From positions 23,534,001 to 23,598,000 of the forward strand of contig CAMQGK010000634.1 of the NCBI GenBank assembly GCA_947000775.1: a DNA stretch of 64,000 nucleotides, in the 5' to 3' direction. This document shows, piece after piece, positions 38,601 to 48,414 of the stretch (the first letter of the stretch is position 1; each line of letters begins with the position of its first letter). A model generated the notes under the pieces. That model saw only the letters and a program-made list of their open reading frames with translations, had not been told where the DNA came from and made no database searches. The position numbers and the translations under genes are program-made. This stretch comes from Pterois miles. Its lineage: Eukaryota > Chordata > Actinopteri > Perciformes > Scorpaenidae.

Positions 38601-39980
38601 GCCACACAGTGAGAAACTGAGAGCTATAGACTAGCAAAAAAAATGTTCTCACTTTGCTCAAAAGTCCTCAGGGGTTGGTTAAAACTCTTCTCAGATTGAA
38701 GGGACGCACAAACAACTCTAAGGTATAAGAACCGCTGAGGAGCATATTTGTAGGTGAACCATTAACACAAGTGCATAATTTGGTTTAGACATTCTTGTAA
38801 GGACTGACTTCCTGAGAGCTTGTGAGGACATTTTGACCAGTCTTTGTAGTGGCTCTAGAGGTTAACAGTATGAGTCATGACAGTCCATGTATACATTTTA
38901 TTTGTATACTTACATGTGCAAAAAGTAAGTTGTTATGAGACAACAGACACGATAGAGAACAATGTCAGAGTACCCTGCAAGTCAGTGTTCTAGAGATCTT
39001 GTTTTACATGTTAACAGTAGTAGTAGCCTAGTGTGTGTGTGTTTGTAGGAATACAATGGGTGAGAGTTTACCCTGAGCCACCACAGGTACTCGTGTCAGC
39101 AAGTGATGGACTTTGCCATTAATAAACAAACTTGTCAACATGCGTGTCTGTTTTTTTGCCTCCTTCTAAACCAGACCTGGGCATTATACAGCGCGCGGGC
39201 TGGAACCAACCCTTATAATGGTTCTGCTCAGCCCGGGAGGTGTCAGAGGTTACTTCTGACAGTATTTGGTTGGCCGCCGGCAACAATCTTGGTTTCTCAT
39301 GTGGCCCCCCAGGAAAAAAATAAGTGCCCACCCCTGTTCTAAATAAGATGGGATGGATTCAACTAGCATAGTATGTTTCATAAAGTGAACGCACTTGTCA
39401 AACACAACTACAGGGAAAAAGTAGTACAGAGGAACCTACCAGAAGCAGTGAAGTCAAAGTCGTAGAAGGCCAACATGAGGAAATTCAACACAAGGAACAT
39501 AAAGCCTGTGAATGTTATGAGGTTTGGAGCCAACCATGTTGGGAGAAACTGTTGAGAAAGAGATGCACAGAGACAAAATGACAGTGAGTGACAGTTAATT
39601 AACATGTCACTTGGCTCATGAATAGAGTCTTCTCATCAGAATACTGACACTGATTAAATAACATGACAGTAATTATTGTTGTCACACTTTATGGGCAGTT
39701 ACACAACTGTTAGGCAGAGATGCTTTTCGGACAGGGATGGGAATATTCTTCATGAAGTCTTGTTATAGATAAGCAGATAAACATGTTAAGTGTGTGGGAG
39801 CCACGACGCACTCACATGCACTTTATAAGGCATATATGACTGCATTCAACAGATCACAGTATCTCCAAATACCTGAACAAACTATCACAATCAGAGACTG
39901 ATGTGCTCTGACACAAAAAAGGATGAGGCTGTCTTGTTACTGCATCACAGCAGACGGTTGGAAACCTCATTAATGATGTA

Positions 39981-40075
<95 letters not shown>

Positions 40076-42269
40076 CTGAAGACGTCTTTCTCACCTTCAC
40101 CACGAAGTTCCAGAAAGGGTGCATGACGTAGACAGACAGGGGATTTGAGTCCACTGCGCTGTACTGCAACGAGACACAATTTAACCAGTCAGGACGTTAT
40201 AATCACACACACAGTTGTTTGGTTGCATCTTTTATATTTGGGTCAATGCATTGCAAGCCAACAACAGCTTGTTTAAAAAAAAAGGCCACACGTGTAACTT
40301 GTTTACTGGATAATTTTAGTGGCCTGTCATCATGCATATCACAACAAACCTGATCCTAGTGTCTGTTACATTATCCAGGCATGACGAAAATGTGTGCGTG
40401 CTACAGTGTAACGTACCCTCTCTGGTGTTCATACAATTTAAGACGAGGCTGTTTTTGTGTGTTTTATGCTAGGCATAAAGAATAAATGCTGCCTTTCTGA
40501 AGTCAGTCTTCTTGGAGTGCTGTTTTCCTGTGATTCATTTCAATCTCACTTCTAGTTCACTTGGAAGGGGACTGGGATCTGCATTTTCAGGTGGCTATAA
40601 GAGGTGTAATTACTGGTCCTCTTATCACAAGTGCACTAGACTCTCTGGAGTTCAAATGAACCAAAAGTCTTTAATGTAGATATACTCAACAGTTAATACT
40701 ACAACAGCCACACTGACCAATGACACAGATTACCTACACAGCACTACATACGCGAGCTTGCTGGGTCTGCACAATTAGTCATCTAATCCATTATCGAGAA
40801 CACAGAAAAAATCGTCTTGCACGATTAACACTTCAGTAAAGCAGTTTCACAGCAGTAATCGAAGGAGGAGGTAAAGAGAGCCTGAATGATCTATGATTGA
40901 GTCATTTAAGGACAAAGGACATAGTCAGGAAAATGCAACGAAATCTAAGAACTGCTGCAAAACATACAGGTTTAAATGACTGAGTATTCTGAGGGCATAG
41001 AAACCACCTGTTATGTATATAACTGTATATAGCTGTTTATAACTGTTATGTACAACTTAACTAACAGTCTGAACACATGACACAAAGCTTTCAATCGGAA
41101 TTGCATTGCTTGTCTGCAATCTTCAAGGATACACTGTGTACAACACTGATCATACACTGATATATACAGTGTCAAATTATACTTCCATTATCAAAATTGA
41201 ATTAATTTCCGTTGTTGCATCCTTTAATAAGTGCCACTCCTTTTTTCTACAGTCCCCCATAGCCACAAACAGGACAACAGGCTCTTTGTATCTGCACTGC
41301 CACACTGATGCTCCTCTTTATGGCAATTAACTGAACACTAACATGTCTGTAACATGCATAAAGGATGCCATTGTTTTAAACATTTTTAAAAATACAATTC
41401 TGTGGTTGCTGGAGTTCTTGGAAAAGTGATTTCACTTGTCGGTCCCCGTTGATTTCCGGTCGTTTCCCATCAGTGTAACATTACTGCTTCAAGGTTTTCT
41501 CTTACTTATCCATTACAGCAGCTACTTGGTTTATTTTCCCTTCTGTGGATGTAATATAAGCAAAGTGGCCTGCTGTACGGAGACGAGACAGACGTGAAAT
41601 GTGTGAAAACGCAAGTGAAAGCCTTATTTCATAGCCAAACACTGCCGAGGAAACAGAGTCGCTAGCTAACTATATTAGCACACTTGTCAAGCACGATATA
41701 GCAAACAATGGCACTTCCGGTCGCCACTTTCAAAATAAAAAAACACTATTCAGTACCATTAGGAAATTTCTTTGAAATAAGTAAATGTTATTTGTATAGT
41801 TTTATTTGCCAGTCTATATTTCGGGAGGCATACAGTCAACATTGTACTTGAGCTGAGCGTCCAAACACCACGCAAAACATTGAGGAAACTCTTCCCATCT
41901 CAAAGGGTGCCTTTTCAATTCCCACTATAAACTTAAATAGTTTCCAATCAATGGTTAGAAGACTATAAATAACATTATGGTGATGGCAGCAAAACGTTAC
42001 AAGGTACCACTAAAGTGAACCTGAACGCATCACAAAAACTAATGAGGCTTTTATTTTCTCGGGAGAATTGACCAGCATCTGGTATGGTTTTAGCTAACTA
42101 CCGCTACCTTCACACACTTTGTCCCCGAGAAGCACCCTGCAGGTCGTGACAGCTAGCTGTTTAAACACACTCAGTCGGCTCAGTGGCTAATCAAGCTATC
42201 ACAATATCATACCTTGTATTTGTCGAAGCCCGCGAGCTGCTCCTGAGTGACATATTCGTAAAGCGCCAT
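32639..42269 (-). CDS. selenoi: Ethanolaminephosphotransferase 1 (selenoprotein I), 10 coding exons
   Basis: The enzyme transfers phosphoethanolamine from CDP-ethanolamine to diacylglycerol or alkyl-acylglycerol in the ER/Golgi membrane, the last step of the Kennedy pathway. Coding exons (minus): 42269-42213, 40163-40095, 39548-39440, 38569-38495, 36485-36223, 36140-36032, 35048-35000, 34909-34729, 34617-34438, 32746-32639. All have GT/AG junctions and consistent phases; total 1,200 bp, 399 residues (human about 397). It starts MALYEYVTQEQLAGFDKYK. The CDP-alcohol phosphotransferase signature DGKQAR...G...D...D spans residues 107-129 with every Asp present. Several hydrophobic segments fit a multipass membrane protein. 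TGA at 32,681-32,683 encodes Sec386 in NSDUQEEERIGL. It shares a divergent promoter with ost4. Introns hold repeats (described separately). Identity is very secure; the UTR ends are not defined. Confidence 0.95.
32681..32683 (-). other. selenoi: In-frame TGA read as selenocysteine (Sec386)
   Basis: The reading frame continues past TGA as QEEERIGLKEAEV and stops at TAG (32,639-32,641). The context KKPNSD-U matches the conserved SELENOI C-terminus. A decoder that treats TGA as stop would lose the last 13 residues. Confidence 0.85.
32798..33665 (+). mobile_element. Internally deleted Tc1-like transposon in selenoi intron 9
   Basis: Terminal inverted repeats of about 28 bp are visible: left CACTAATCAGCCACAACATT, right (reversed) CACCGATCAGCCATAATGTT. 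The interior on the plus strand keeps pieces of a Tc1 transposase: NTVRRSLLHMGLHSCRPVRV, WACEHQNW-like and WSDESRFLLHHVD (first catalytic Asp region). The GGGSV motif joins straight to HTAKMVQE, so the middle of the catalytic domain is deleted, and the C-terminus is lost. It is inserted antisense to selenoi, starting 51 bp from the acceptor of the Sec-coding exon. Confidence 0.8.
33678..34363. mobile_element. Non-autonomous DNA element with ~42-bp inverted ends
   Basis: 33,678-33,719 (includes CAGCTAGCAGCTGGTTAGCT and AAAGACTAGAAAC) is the imperfect reverse complement of 34,322-34,363. The interior has no transposase. It sits beside the Tc1-like copy in the same intron of selenoi, only about 12 bp apart. 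Confidence 0.65.
35060..35345. repeat. Cryptic simple repeat (TTAATTGATTAATT-like) in selenoi intron 6
   Basis: About 280 bp are built from imperfect TTAATTGA, TTAATTGG and GAGTAATT units with frequent TTAA. No gene and no transposon termini are seen. It lies directly upstream (on the gene strand) of the 49-bp coding exon 35,000-35,048. Confidence 0.75.
37300..37570. repeat. Dispersed repeat copy shared with 46,775-47,080
   Basis: It shares TAACTTTCATGAACT and CACACTGTGAAAGGGTTAAA with the copy near 46,810-46,850, plus a GCAACCAGAAG/GCAACCAGAGG segment. Family unknown. It lies in selenoi intron 4. Confidence 0.55.
39172..39336. mobile_element. hAT-type miniature element with 8-bp target duplication
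   Basis: The ends are CAGACCTGGGCA and (reversed) CAGGGGTGGGCA, flanked by TTCTAAAC and TTCTAAAT, an 8-bp duplication with one mismatch as expected for hAT insertions. It is 165 bp long, non-coding, and lies in selenoi intron 3. Confidence 0.75.
39982..40074. repeat. (CG)4-5(CA)42 microsatellite next to selenoi exon 2 donor
   Basis: On the gene strand this is a (TG)n tract of about 42 units ending in CGCGCGCG. It starts 20 nt past the end of coding exon 2. Length polymorphism is very likely. Confidence 0.95.
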
Positions 42270-42771
42270 GGCGGTACAGCCTGGCACCACAACGAGGAAA
42301 AAATGGATAGCTCTTCCTTTGGAAATGCAGATCCCCAACGTTAGCTGCCGAGTCGAAGTACCATCTAGCTTAGCTGCTGTCTTTCACGCCGGGTGAGGTG
42401 ATGATGTCGAAACATTTGAGCCACTCCTACTGAGCGCAAACATCCAGATGACTGGAGCTCACTACCGCCACCTCTGGCCTGGATGATTGTAATAAAAAAG
42501 AGTAAAAAAAAAACACCATGGAATTCAGTGAAATTGTCCCAAATACATAATTCTAATTAAATGTCGTATCATTTTGGAAAACGAACACGGATAATGGTTG
42601 CTGAGATGTTGTGTTTAGGTTTTATGTCTGTCCATTGATCACCGATGACGTCTTTTTTTCCTACGCTCCTAAACGTGACGTGGCTTTCCCCTCCAACCGG
42701 AAGAGACAGACTTGCTTGATGCTGAGCAGCTAAATTATCGCTGACAGTAAAAGCCCAATTTACGGCATAAT
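42270..42771. promoter_or_regulatory. Divergent promoter region of selenoi and ost4
   Basis: Only about 500 bp separate the selenoi start codon from the end of ost4 exon 1. Visible motifs: TGACGTC at 42,646-42,652 (CRE half/core), TGACGTGG at 42,676-42,683 (matches the UPRE consensus of XBP1/ATF6) and CCGGAAG at 42,697-42,703 (ETS type). No TATA box is evident. Transcription starts are not known. Confidence 0.6.
42700..42771 (+). other. ost4: ost4 exon 1 (non-coding), 3' boundary
   Basis: The exon is inferred from a strong donor (ATAAT|GTAAGT) at 42,772 and from the acceptor directly before the ost4 start codon. The 5' limit is not visible; 42,700 is approximate. No ATG in a competing frame is evident in the final 70 bp except one at 42,719. 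Confidence 0.5.
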
Positions 42772-43109
42772 GTAAGTAATAGCATGAGTTAAATTAAATT
42801 GCAATAGGTTTAATGTTGTAATTTCTTTGATGCTTCATATGTAGCGTTCCTCATATTAGTCAGTTCAGCCTGTGCTGGTTGCACTAGTTAGCTAGCTAGC
42901 TAACGCTAATGCTAGGTTACGGGTAAAGAGATTGATGGTCCAAATTGACCATTTGGTAAACTGATTTATAACCATGTAATCGCTGATAAAATGCTGATTG
43001 TAACAATAACTCCAGTTATTTTCTGATTCATATGCAAGCTATTCATATATAAAGTCCAGTGACAAACTTGTGTCGGCGTAGTCTGTCAGGTGTTAGCATA
43101 TAGCTATTA

Positions 43110-43156
43110 AGATAAGATAAGGTATTCCTTTATTAGTCTCACAGTGGAGAAATTCA
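43110..43156 (-). mobile_element. SINE/LINE 3'-tail fragment in ost4 intron 1
   Basis: Read on the minus strand, GAATTTCTCCACTGTGAGAC followed by TAATAAAGGAATACC matches the tail of the two SINEs at 5,376 and 60,052. Only the tail is present. It could be a 5'-truncated SINE or a piece of the partner LINE that shares the tail. Confidence 0.6.
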
Positions 43157-43670
43157 CACGTCTCACATTAGAGATGTGATTATGTTTTCAAATATACAGG
43201 ACTATCCCGGTGGTCTGCGATGCTTTACCGCAGCTGTCCATCAAATCCTATATGATCTCTGCTAAACATTTATTTTTTTCTTGTTTTTTTACATTTTTAA
43301 ATACATTAGTACTACTTTCCAGGCAGCCATTTGTTGCCTTTTTTATTTTGAATTGATAAATTACTTGCAGAGATTTAAACATGATCATGAGGCTTACTAT
43401 TATTGTGAATATTAAATGGTAAAATGTATATAGCTTAAAGTCACTTAAATGGATGTGAACAAGTGACTGGAAGGTCATAAAAATGCATTCAGATTTCCAA
43501 AAAGGTGTGTTTTACTTTTGGATGCTGCAAAGTAAACATTTTATTGTATAGTAAATTTACTTAAGTATGCAAAACATTGGTATAATCCTCAGATGCTTCT
43601 GACTAAAGGTATAACATACTTTTCTTTTAAAACTGAACATTTGCACTGTGTGTGTTTTATCTTTTGCAGA

Positions 43671-43784
43671 ATGGTGACGGACGTGCAGCTGGCCATATTT
43701 GCCAACATGCTTGGCGTATCGTTGTTCCTGTTGGTTGTGTTGTATCACTATGTTGCTGTGAATAACCCCAAGAAGCAGGAGTAG
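43671..43784 (+). CDS. ost4: Oligosaccharyltransferase complex subunit OST4
   Basis: This 37-residue protein lies in one exon: MVTDVQLAIFANMLGVSLFL then LVVLYHYVAVNNPKKQE. It is identical by memory to human OST4 except Val for Ile at position 2. A single transmembrane helix (about residues 6-27) anchors it in the ER membrane, where it stabilises STT3 within the oligosaccharyltransferase for N-glycosylation. An acceptor (TTTTGCAG) ends 2 bp before the ATG. The 3' UTR continues to a donor near 43,809 (GGAGAG|GTGAGG) and resumes at 44,068. The gene is divergent from selenoi and convergent with agbl5. The start is certain because the family begins exactly here. Confidence 0.97.
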   Translation: MVTDVQLAIFANMLGVSLFLLVVLYHYVAVNNPKKQE

Positions 43785-44067
43785 AGTCCCCCAATATGAT
43801 TGGAGAGGTGAGGGCAAATTTATGGTAAAGATCTAACATGGTTCAGCACTTTGATATCCTTTTTTTGTGGTTGCTGCTGTCTGTCGTTGGCTGATGAGTT
43901 GAATCTTGATCACTTAACATCAGTAAATATGTGGAGGAACCTTAAATCCTTGTTCGTGACCTCTCATAGTCTTGTTTGATAGTGGAAGTATATTCACCTA
44001 CAAAGAGGACTATTCTTTCCAAGGTTTAACACCTGTGAACCTGCTTAAAGTCTTTTTCTCCCCACAG

Positions 44068-44210
44068 GTGAGATGGGACTCAGTGCCACCACCAAGGAAA
44101 CAACATTCCCCACTTTCAGTCCCAAGACATGATTTTTTTTTTTTTTTTTGTTAAGATTGCACAGTAGTGTTTTTTCCTAATAAAAATGTATGAATGCCAT
44201 TTTCATTAAT
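44068..44210 (+). other. ost4: ost4 3' UTR exon and polyadenylation signal
   Basis: The acceptor CTCCCCACAG ends at 44,067. AATAAA at 44,179-44,184 fits a cleavage site about 15-25 bp later. The exon includes a run of 17 T. A stop codon upstream of a UTR intron (here about 25 nt before the junction) is close enough to escape nonsense-mediated decay. Confidence 0.6.
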
Positions 44211-45960
44211 CTTTCATTTATTCCTTAAGTTATTCTGCATGCACACTAGATACTTTCACATTAAGAAAAAAAAATGGGGAGTTTTTTTTAAGTTCATTTA
44301 TTTATACTTCAAGTTTGATTCAAGTTCCAACACAGTATCCTATCAGTCACAGTATAATTAACTTGGTTAAAAAAAATCACTCCATATGTAACTGGGGTTA
44401 TGATATGCTTATTACTTTTAATTTAGTTCCTACAACTGTTTGCATTACACAAACTTTATATCATATGAATATAGTATATAGTAGTAAAGTACAGGTTCCT
44501 ATATTGGTGTGTGTGCTATGGAGTAAAACCTCCAAAGGAATGTGACAGGGAAAGTATATTCAATACACATATTATACTATATAGTGTGTGTAAGTATTTA
44601 CCCACTCTTTGGACCGCATCATGTTTTAATACGTAAAATGTATAACTTTTACGTACATATGGAAAATAAATGTTCTCTGGTAGAGGAGGCATCATGGGGC
44701 ACAGACATTCACATTTGAGATTGACCTGCTGTAGGCAGATATACAGCTGTGCCATTTTTTTCCCTCATTTCCCTCATTTTCAATAACTCTTTACTCAAAG
44801 AGATAGTCAGACCCTTGGATATTTTTTTTTACATTACCGTACTCTGATTGGTACTTTCAGTAACCTTGTTATTGTCCTTTCTAGCTAGTAGCTGGATCTT
44901 CCAGGTACACATATATTTATCCTAAAATAAAGGATACTTGCGCAGTTCATTATTTCATATTTGCAATTAGCTCAGTGCTGTTTTACAATTTCACAATTCA
45001 GTTTTTCTGTTGATCAGTGTAAAACAATCCTACTTGAATCAGTAAAACAAAGCATGAAAATGTCCATAGGGGTGAATATTTATAGGCACTATATGCAGAA
45101 CACTAAGAACTTCTGTAATAATTACATGAAATACACACTTCACTCACATTTGTATCTAAAGTCACAATGGAAATAAGGAGGTTATGAAGGTGCTGCCGTG
45201 CTTGTCAGGCTAATAAAAATCAATGTTTTGCTGTAATAGTGCAAGTGGCTGACTGTAAAAAAAAAAGCTTACCAGTGCATTACAGTGTTGGTCAGAGTGC
45301 AGTTAACATATTTTTAGGGGAGGGGACATCAGAAGGCAAGGACTAAAATTACAAAAACAGATATGTGAAGTACAATGATGGTAGCTGAAAGGTTTAAGGA
45401 TATTTCAAGTCTATGGATTCTTGATCAGTTGGAAAACTTGGATGGGGGAGGATTAACCTCTCCCCTACCTCTACCACTGTTGTGGTTTCACTGAGCAAGG
45501 CACTAAACCTCCAGCTGATACAGTAAAGCTGCTCAGTGTTTGAACTGGACAGATCCACGGTCTGACTATGTTGAACAGCATGGTTGAAAATACCATGTGT
45601 GCCCTGGATCTGAATAAACAATGTTCGAATTGTTATTATTGCACATTAAGATGCCCCATATAATCCTCCTGTGATGACAATGTCCCCTCCTGTTTCCTAG
45701 TTTTAAATGGTTTTGGTCACAATATGGTAATTTAGGCTCACATTAAGCAAGTACATATACTGTACAAAGACGTGCCTCCTCTTCTGTGCAGTTTCTAGGC
45801 TTCTCCACACAGGGTCACTGTCTCGCACATGTTCTCAGGCAGAGGCATCACTGGAGGTTCCTCAACCTTCGAACACAACATAATACAGCCTGGTCAAGTT
45901 TTAGTCATTTGATTCGTTCATGTTCAGCATTTGTTTCTCTCAGTGTCATGTACATTAATG
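44211..45960. other. Convergent interval between ost4 and agbl5
   Basis: No gene was recognised. A SINE-like relic lies at about 45,410-45,630. The rest is A/T-rich and may include 3' UTR of the longer agbl5 form. No strong minus-strand polyadenylation signal was tied to either gene. Confidence 0.4.
45410..45630 (+). mobile_element. Old SINE-like relic
   Basis: CTGAGCAAGGCACTAAACCT at 45,491-45,510 matches the body motif of the younger SINEs (CTGAGCAAGGCACCAAACCC). It ends in GAATAAACAATG. The tRNA-like head is no longer visible. Confidence 0.45.
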
Positions 45961-48414
45961 CTATTTGACTGTTTTCACCTGTTGCACTGTTTCATCCTTC
46001 TCGTGTGCGGTTTCTATAATAGTATTTGCTTCGTAGTGGAGACTCCTGTCTGGGCTTTTCTTCATTAGTACTTTAGAGGCCAACTGCATGGCGCCCTCTT
46101 TACTCGATACACCTGTAGAGTGAAATAAAAGTGAGGTTAACTGGGTATGTGCAGTTCACATACTGGAAAGAGGGAACTCTAATGCTGTGCAGCGCTTAAA
46201 ACTTATGGAACAAAGGAAAATATCTTCTGTAATGCTGTGTGATTTTGTAGATTTAGTCACCTGATGTTTCACTCTCACTGAAAAGTTGCTGTGTTATGTC
46301 ATGTGCATCTCCCTGTTATCACAGCTTAATTGTTGTAATAAGTCTACCTGTTAAATAAGACAATCTACAGTCCTGCTAGCTGCTCTGTAAGGCTGTACTT
46401 GAGCACAGAGGTGCTATCAGTTAAATGCTAATGTCAGCATGCTAACATGCTCACAATGACTATGCTAATATGCTGATGTTTAGAGGGAATAATGTTTACT
46501 ATGTTCATCATCTTAGCTTAACATGTTAGCATGCAAACAATTGCTAATCAGCCCGAAACACAAAGTACAGCTGAGGCTGATGGGAACTGATGATTTGTTG
46601 AAGTACAACAAAGCTGTCCCAAAGGTTTCACTAGATTTGGCCAGGGATTATAAATTATACTGAGAGGACATGTCTTCACTCTGCAAATATGGCCATGTCA
46701 CGGTGGCGCTAGAAGAAATAGGCTATGCCAAAAACACTTGTGTATTCTGGTGCTTCAACACTGTAGTTGTATGTATAGACATTTCCAGGTGACCAAGAAG
46801 GATATAATTAACTTTCATGAACTGAAAACACACTGTGAAAGGGTTAAAATAGTAAGACAAAAACATGAGATCATAAACTCATGTTTACTGTATGTAGTGA
46901 GGTAATAAATCAAATGAGAAGTAGGCTCATTTTCTCATAGACTTCTATACAATCAGACTTCTTTTTGCAACCAGAGGAGTCGCCCCCTGCTGAATAATAG
47001 CAAGAATGCAAATTTAAGCCACTCCCACATTGGCTTCACTTTTCAGACCCAGATGTTGCCCAGTGTATAAAAGCCATTTTTTATTAGATGACAAATTTGC
47101 AAAACCCTGTATGACACTTATTCTGTTTTGACTGGTGCAATCATCAGTCAGATCCATCAACCAAACAGACTAACGTGTATGTGTATGTACTGTATACATG
47201 CCTGACAGTGACAGGTGACGATGGAGGCCAGGTCTAAGCAGCTTCCAGACCTTCATGGTGGCTGACTCCTCCTTATTTCCAGGTGAGACTGGGTTAATGC
47301 TGGTTGGGGATGTTTTACTGTCACGTGCAGGAGGCGTTTCAGTCGACCCCACCCTTCTGATGGGGATGCGGCTCATGTGAGGCTGCAGTTCACACCTGGG
47401 CGGGCAACAGAGAGGTTAATATGTTTTGTCACTGATTGATGAATCATAACAGGGATATAATTTAGTAATATACAATGCTCCATGATGACAATGCAAATGT
47501 ATAACCTTTTTAATCAAACTTTCCTTTATTATTATGCACTGTTTTTTATATGGATTTCATTTCAATGTAACCCTTGTTTGACATCTTTGACATTAATGCA
47601 AATTCTTTTTAATGCCACTCATTTCTTAAACACATTAACACGACTTGTGATTTTTAGGTTGTAGCAGGCTCAGTTTTAAAGCTAGAGTGAAGATACTGGT
47701 ATCATATGAAACCACGACATTCAATTTTGGAGAGGAAAAACTACCATGGTCATTTTCAAAGGGGTCCCTTGACCTCTGACCTCAAAATATGTGAGCGAAA
47801 ATGGGCTCTATGGGTACCCACAAGTCTCCCCTTTATGATAATCACATGCAGTTTGGGGCAAGTCATAGTCAAGTCAGCACACTGACAGCTGTTGTTGCCT
47901 GTTGGACTGCAGTTTGCCATGTTATGATTTGAGCATATTTTGTATGCTAAAACAGTACCTGTGAGGTTTCTGGACAAGCTGTCGTTGTTTTGTGTTGTTA
48001 ATCGATTTCCTGCAGTAATAAATTAGCATAAAGCTGCATATTTGCCCACATCCACATTGATGAGTGTTACATACTTTACAAAATTCCCTTTAAAGTAAGC
48101 CTATCCAAGATACACAGACAAAATTGGACTCACTTGCTAAATTTGATGGAGGAAAGGATGTGTTCTGGCCCCAGGTCTTTAGCAGTCTGTGAGAGATGGA
48201 GACATTACAGTGAAACCAAGTGTATGTTGTGTAGATTATAGAAAAAAGAGGAGAATTTACTAGCAAGGTCAGCTAACCTCTGTGCGGGCCTCTGAGGGGT
48301 GATGAGTGATTGTAAGAGTTCGGCATCCCCTCCCCACACGCCGCACAGGGAAAGGCATTCTGGACCAGCCCACTGAACTGGGTCCACCAGCTTGAAAGTC
48401 TGGGCAGCTGACGC
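45961..48414 (-). CDS. agbl5: Candidate alternative C-terminal exons of agbl5
   Basis: Four minus-strand segments keep one open frame and matching phases: 48414-48278, 48186-48134, 47395-47202, 46112-45961 (TAG at 45,961-45,963). They read WSRMPFPVRRVGRG, TAKDLGPEHILSSIKFS, SRIPIRRVGSTETPPARD and KEGAMQLASKVLMKKSPD. The first needs one incoming base, exactly what agbl5 exon 11 supplies, and also what exon 12 supplies if cut at an internal donor (51,700). The join gives about 958 residues with shortened exon 12 or 899 without it. The last intron would be GC-AG (CAG|GCATGT). The region is basic and Ser/Pro-rich like the human AGBL5 tail, but similarity is weak, so a separate small gene is possible. 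Confidence 0.5.
46390..46660. repeat. Interspersed repeat rich in GCTAACATGCT motifs
   Basis: Several ATGCTAACATGCT / GTTAGCATGC units in both orientations occur within 270 bp, a pattern common in fish miniature elements. Termini are not resolved. It lies between candidate alternative exons of agbl5. Confidence 0.5.
46775..47080. repeat. Dispersed repeat copy shared with 37,300-37,570
   Basis: It contains TAACTTTCATGAACTGAAAA and CACACTGTGAAAGGGTTAAA, found in the same order near 37,500-37,545. Family unknown. Confidence 0.55.
47585..48015 (-). mobile_element. Miniature DNA element, GGGCTGTCAA family, copy D
   Basis: This copy is in reverse orientation, with core GGTCATTTTCAAAGGGGTCC, then GGGTACCCACAAGTCTCCCC and ATAATCACATGCAGTTTGGG. 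It is nearly full length by comparison with copy A. Terminal inverted repeats are eroded. It lies between candidate exons 14 and 15. Confidence 0.65.

Noticed and set aside
39854..40179. Cys-Val and His-Thr repeat frames
   Set aside because: They are translations of the CA/TG microsatellite. Only 40,095-40,163 is coding, as selenoi exon 2.
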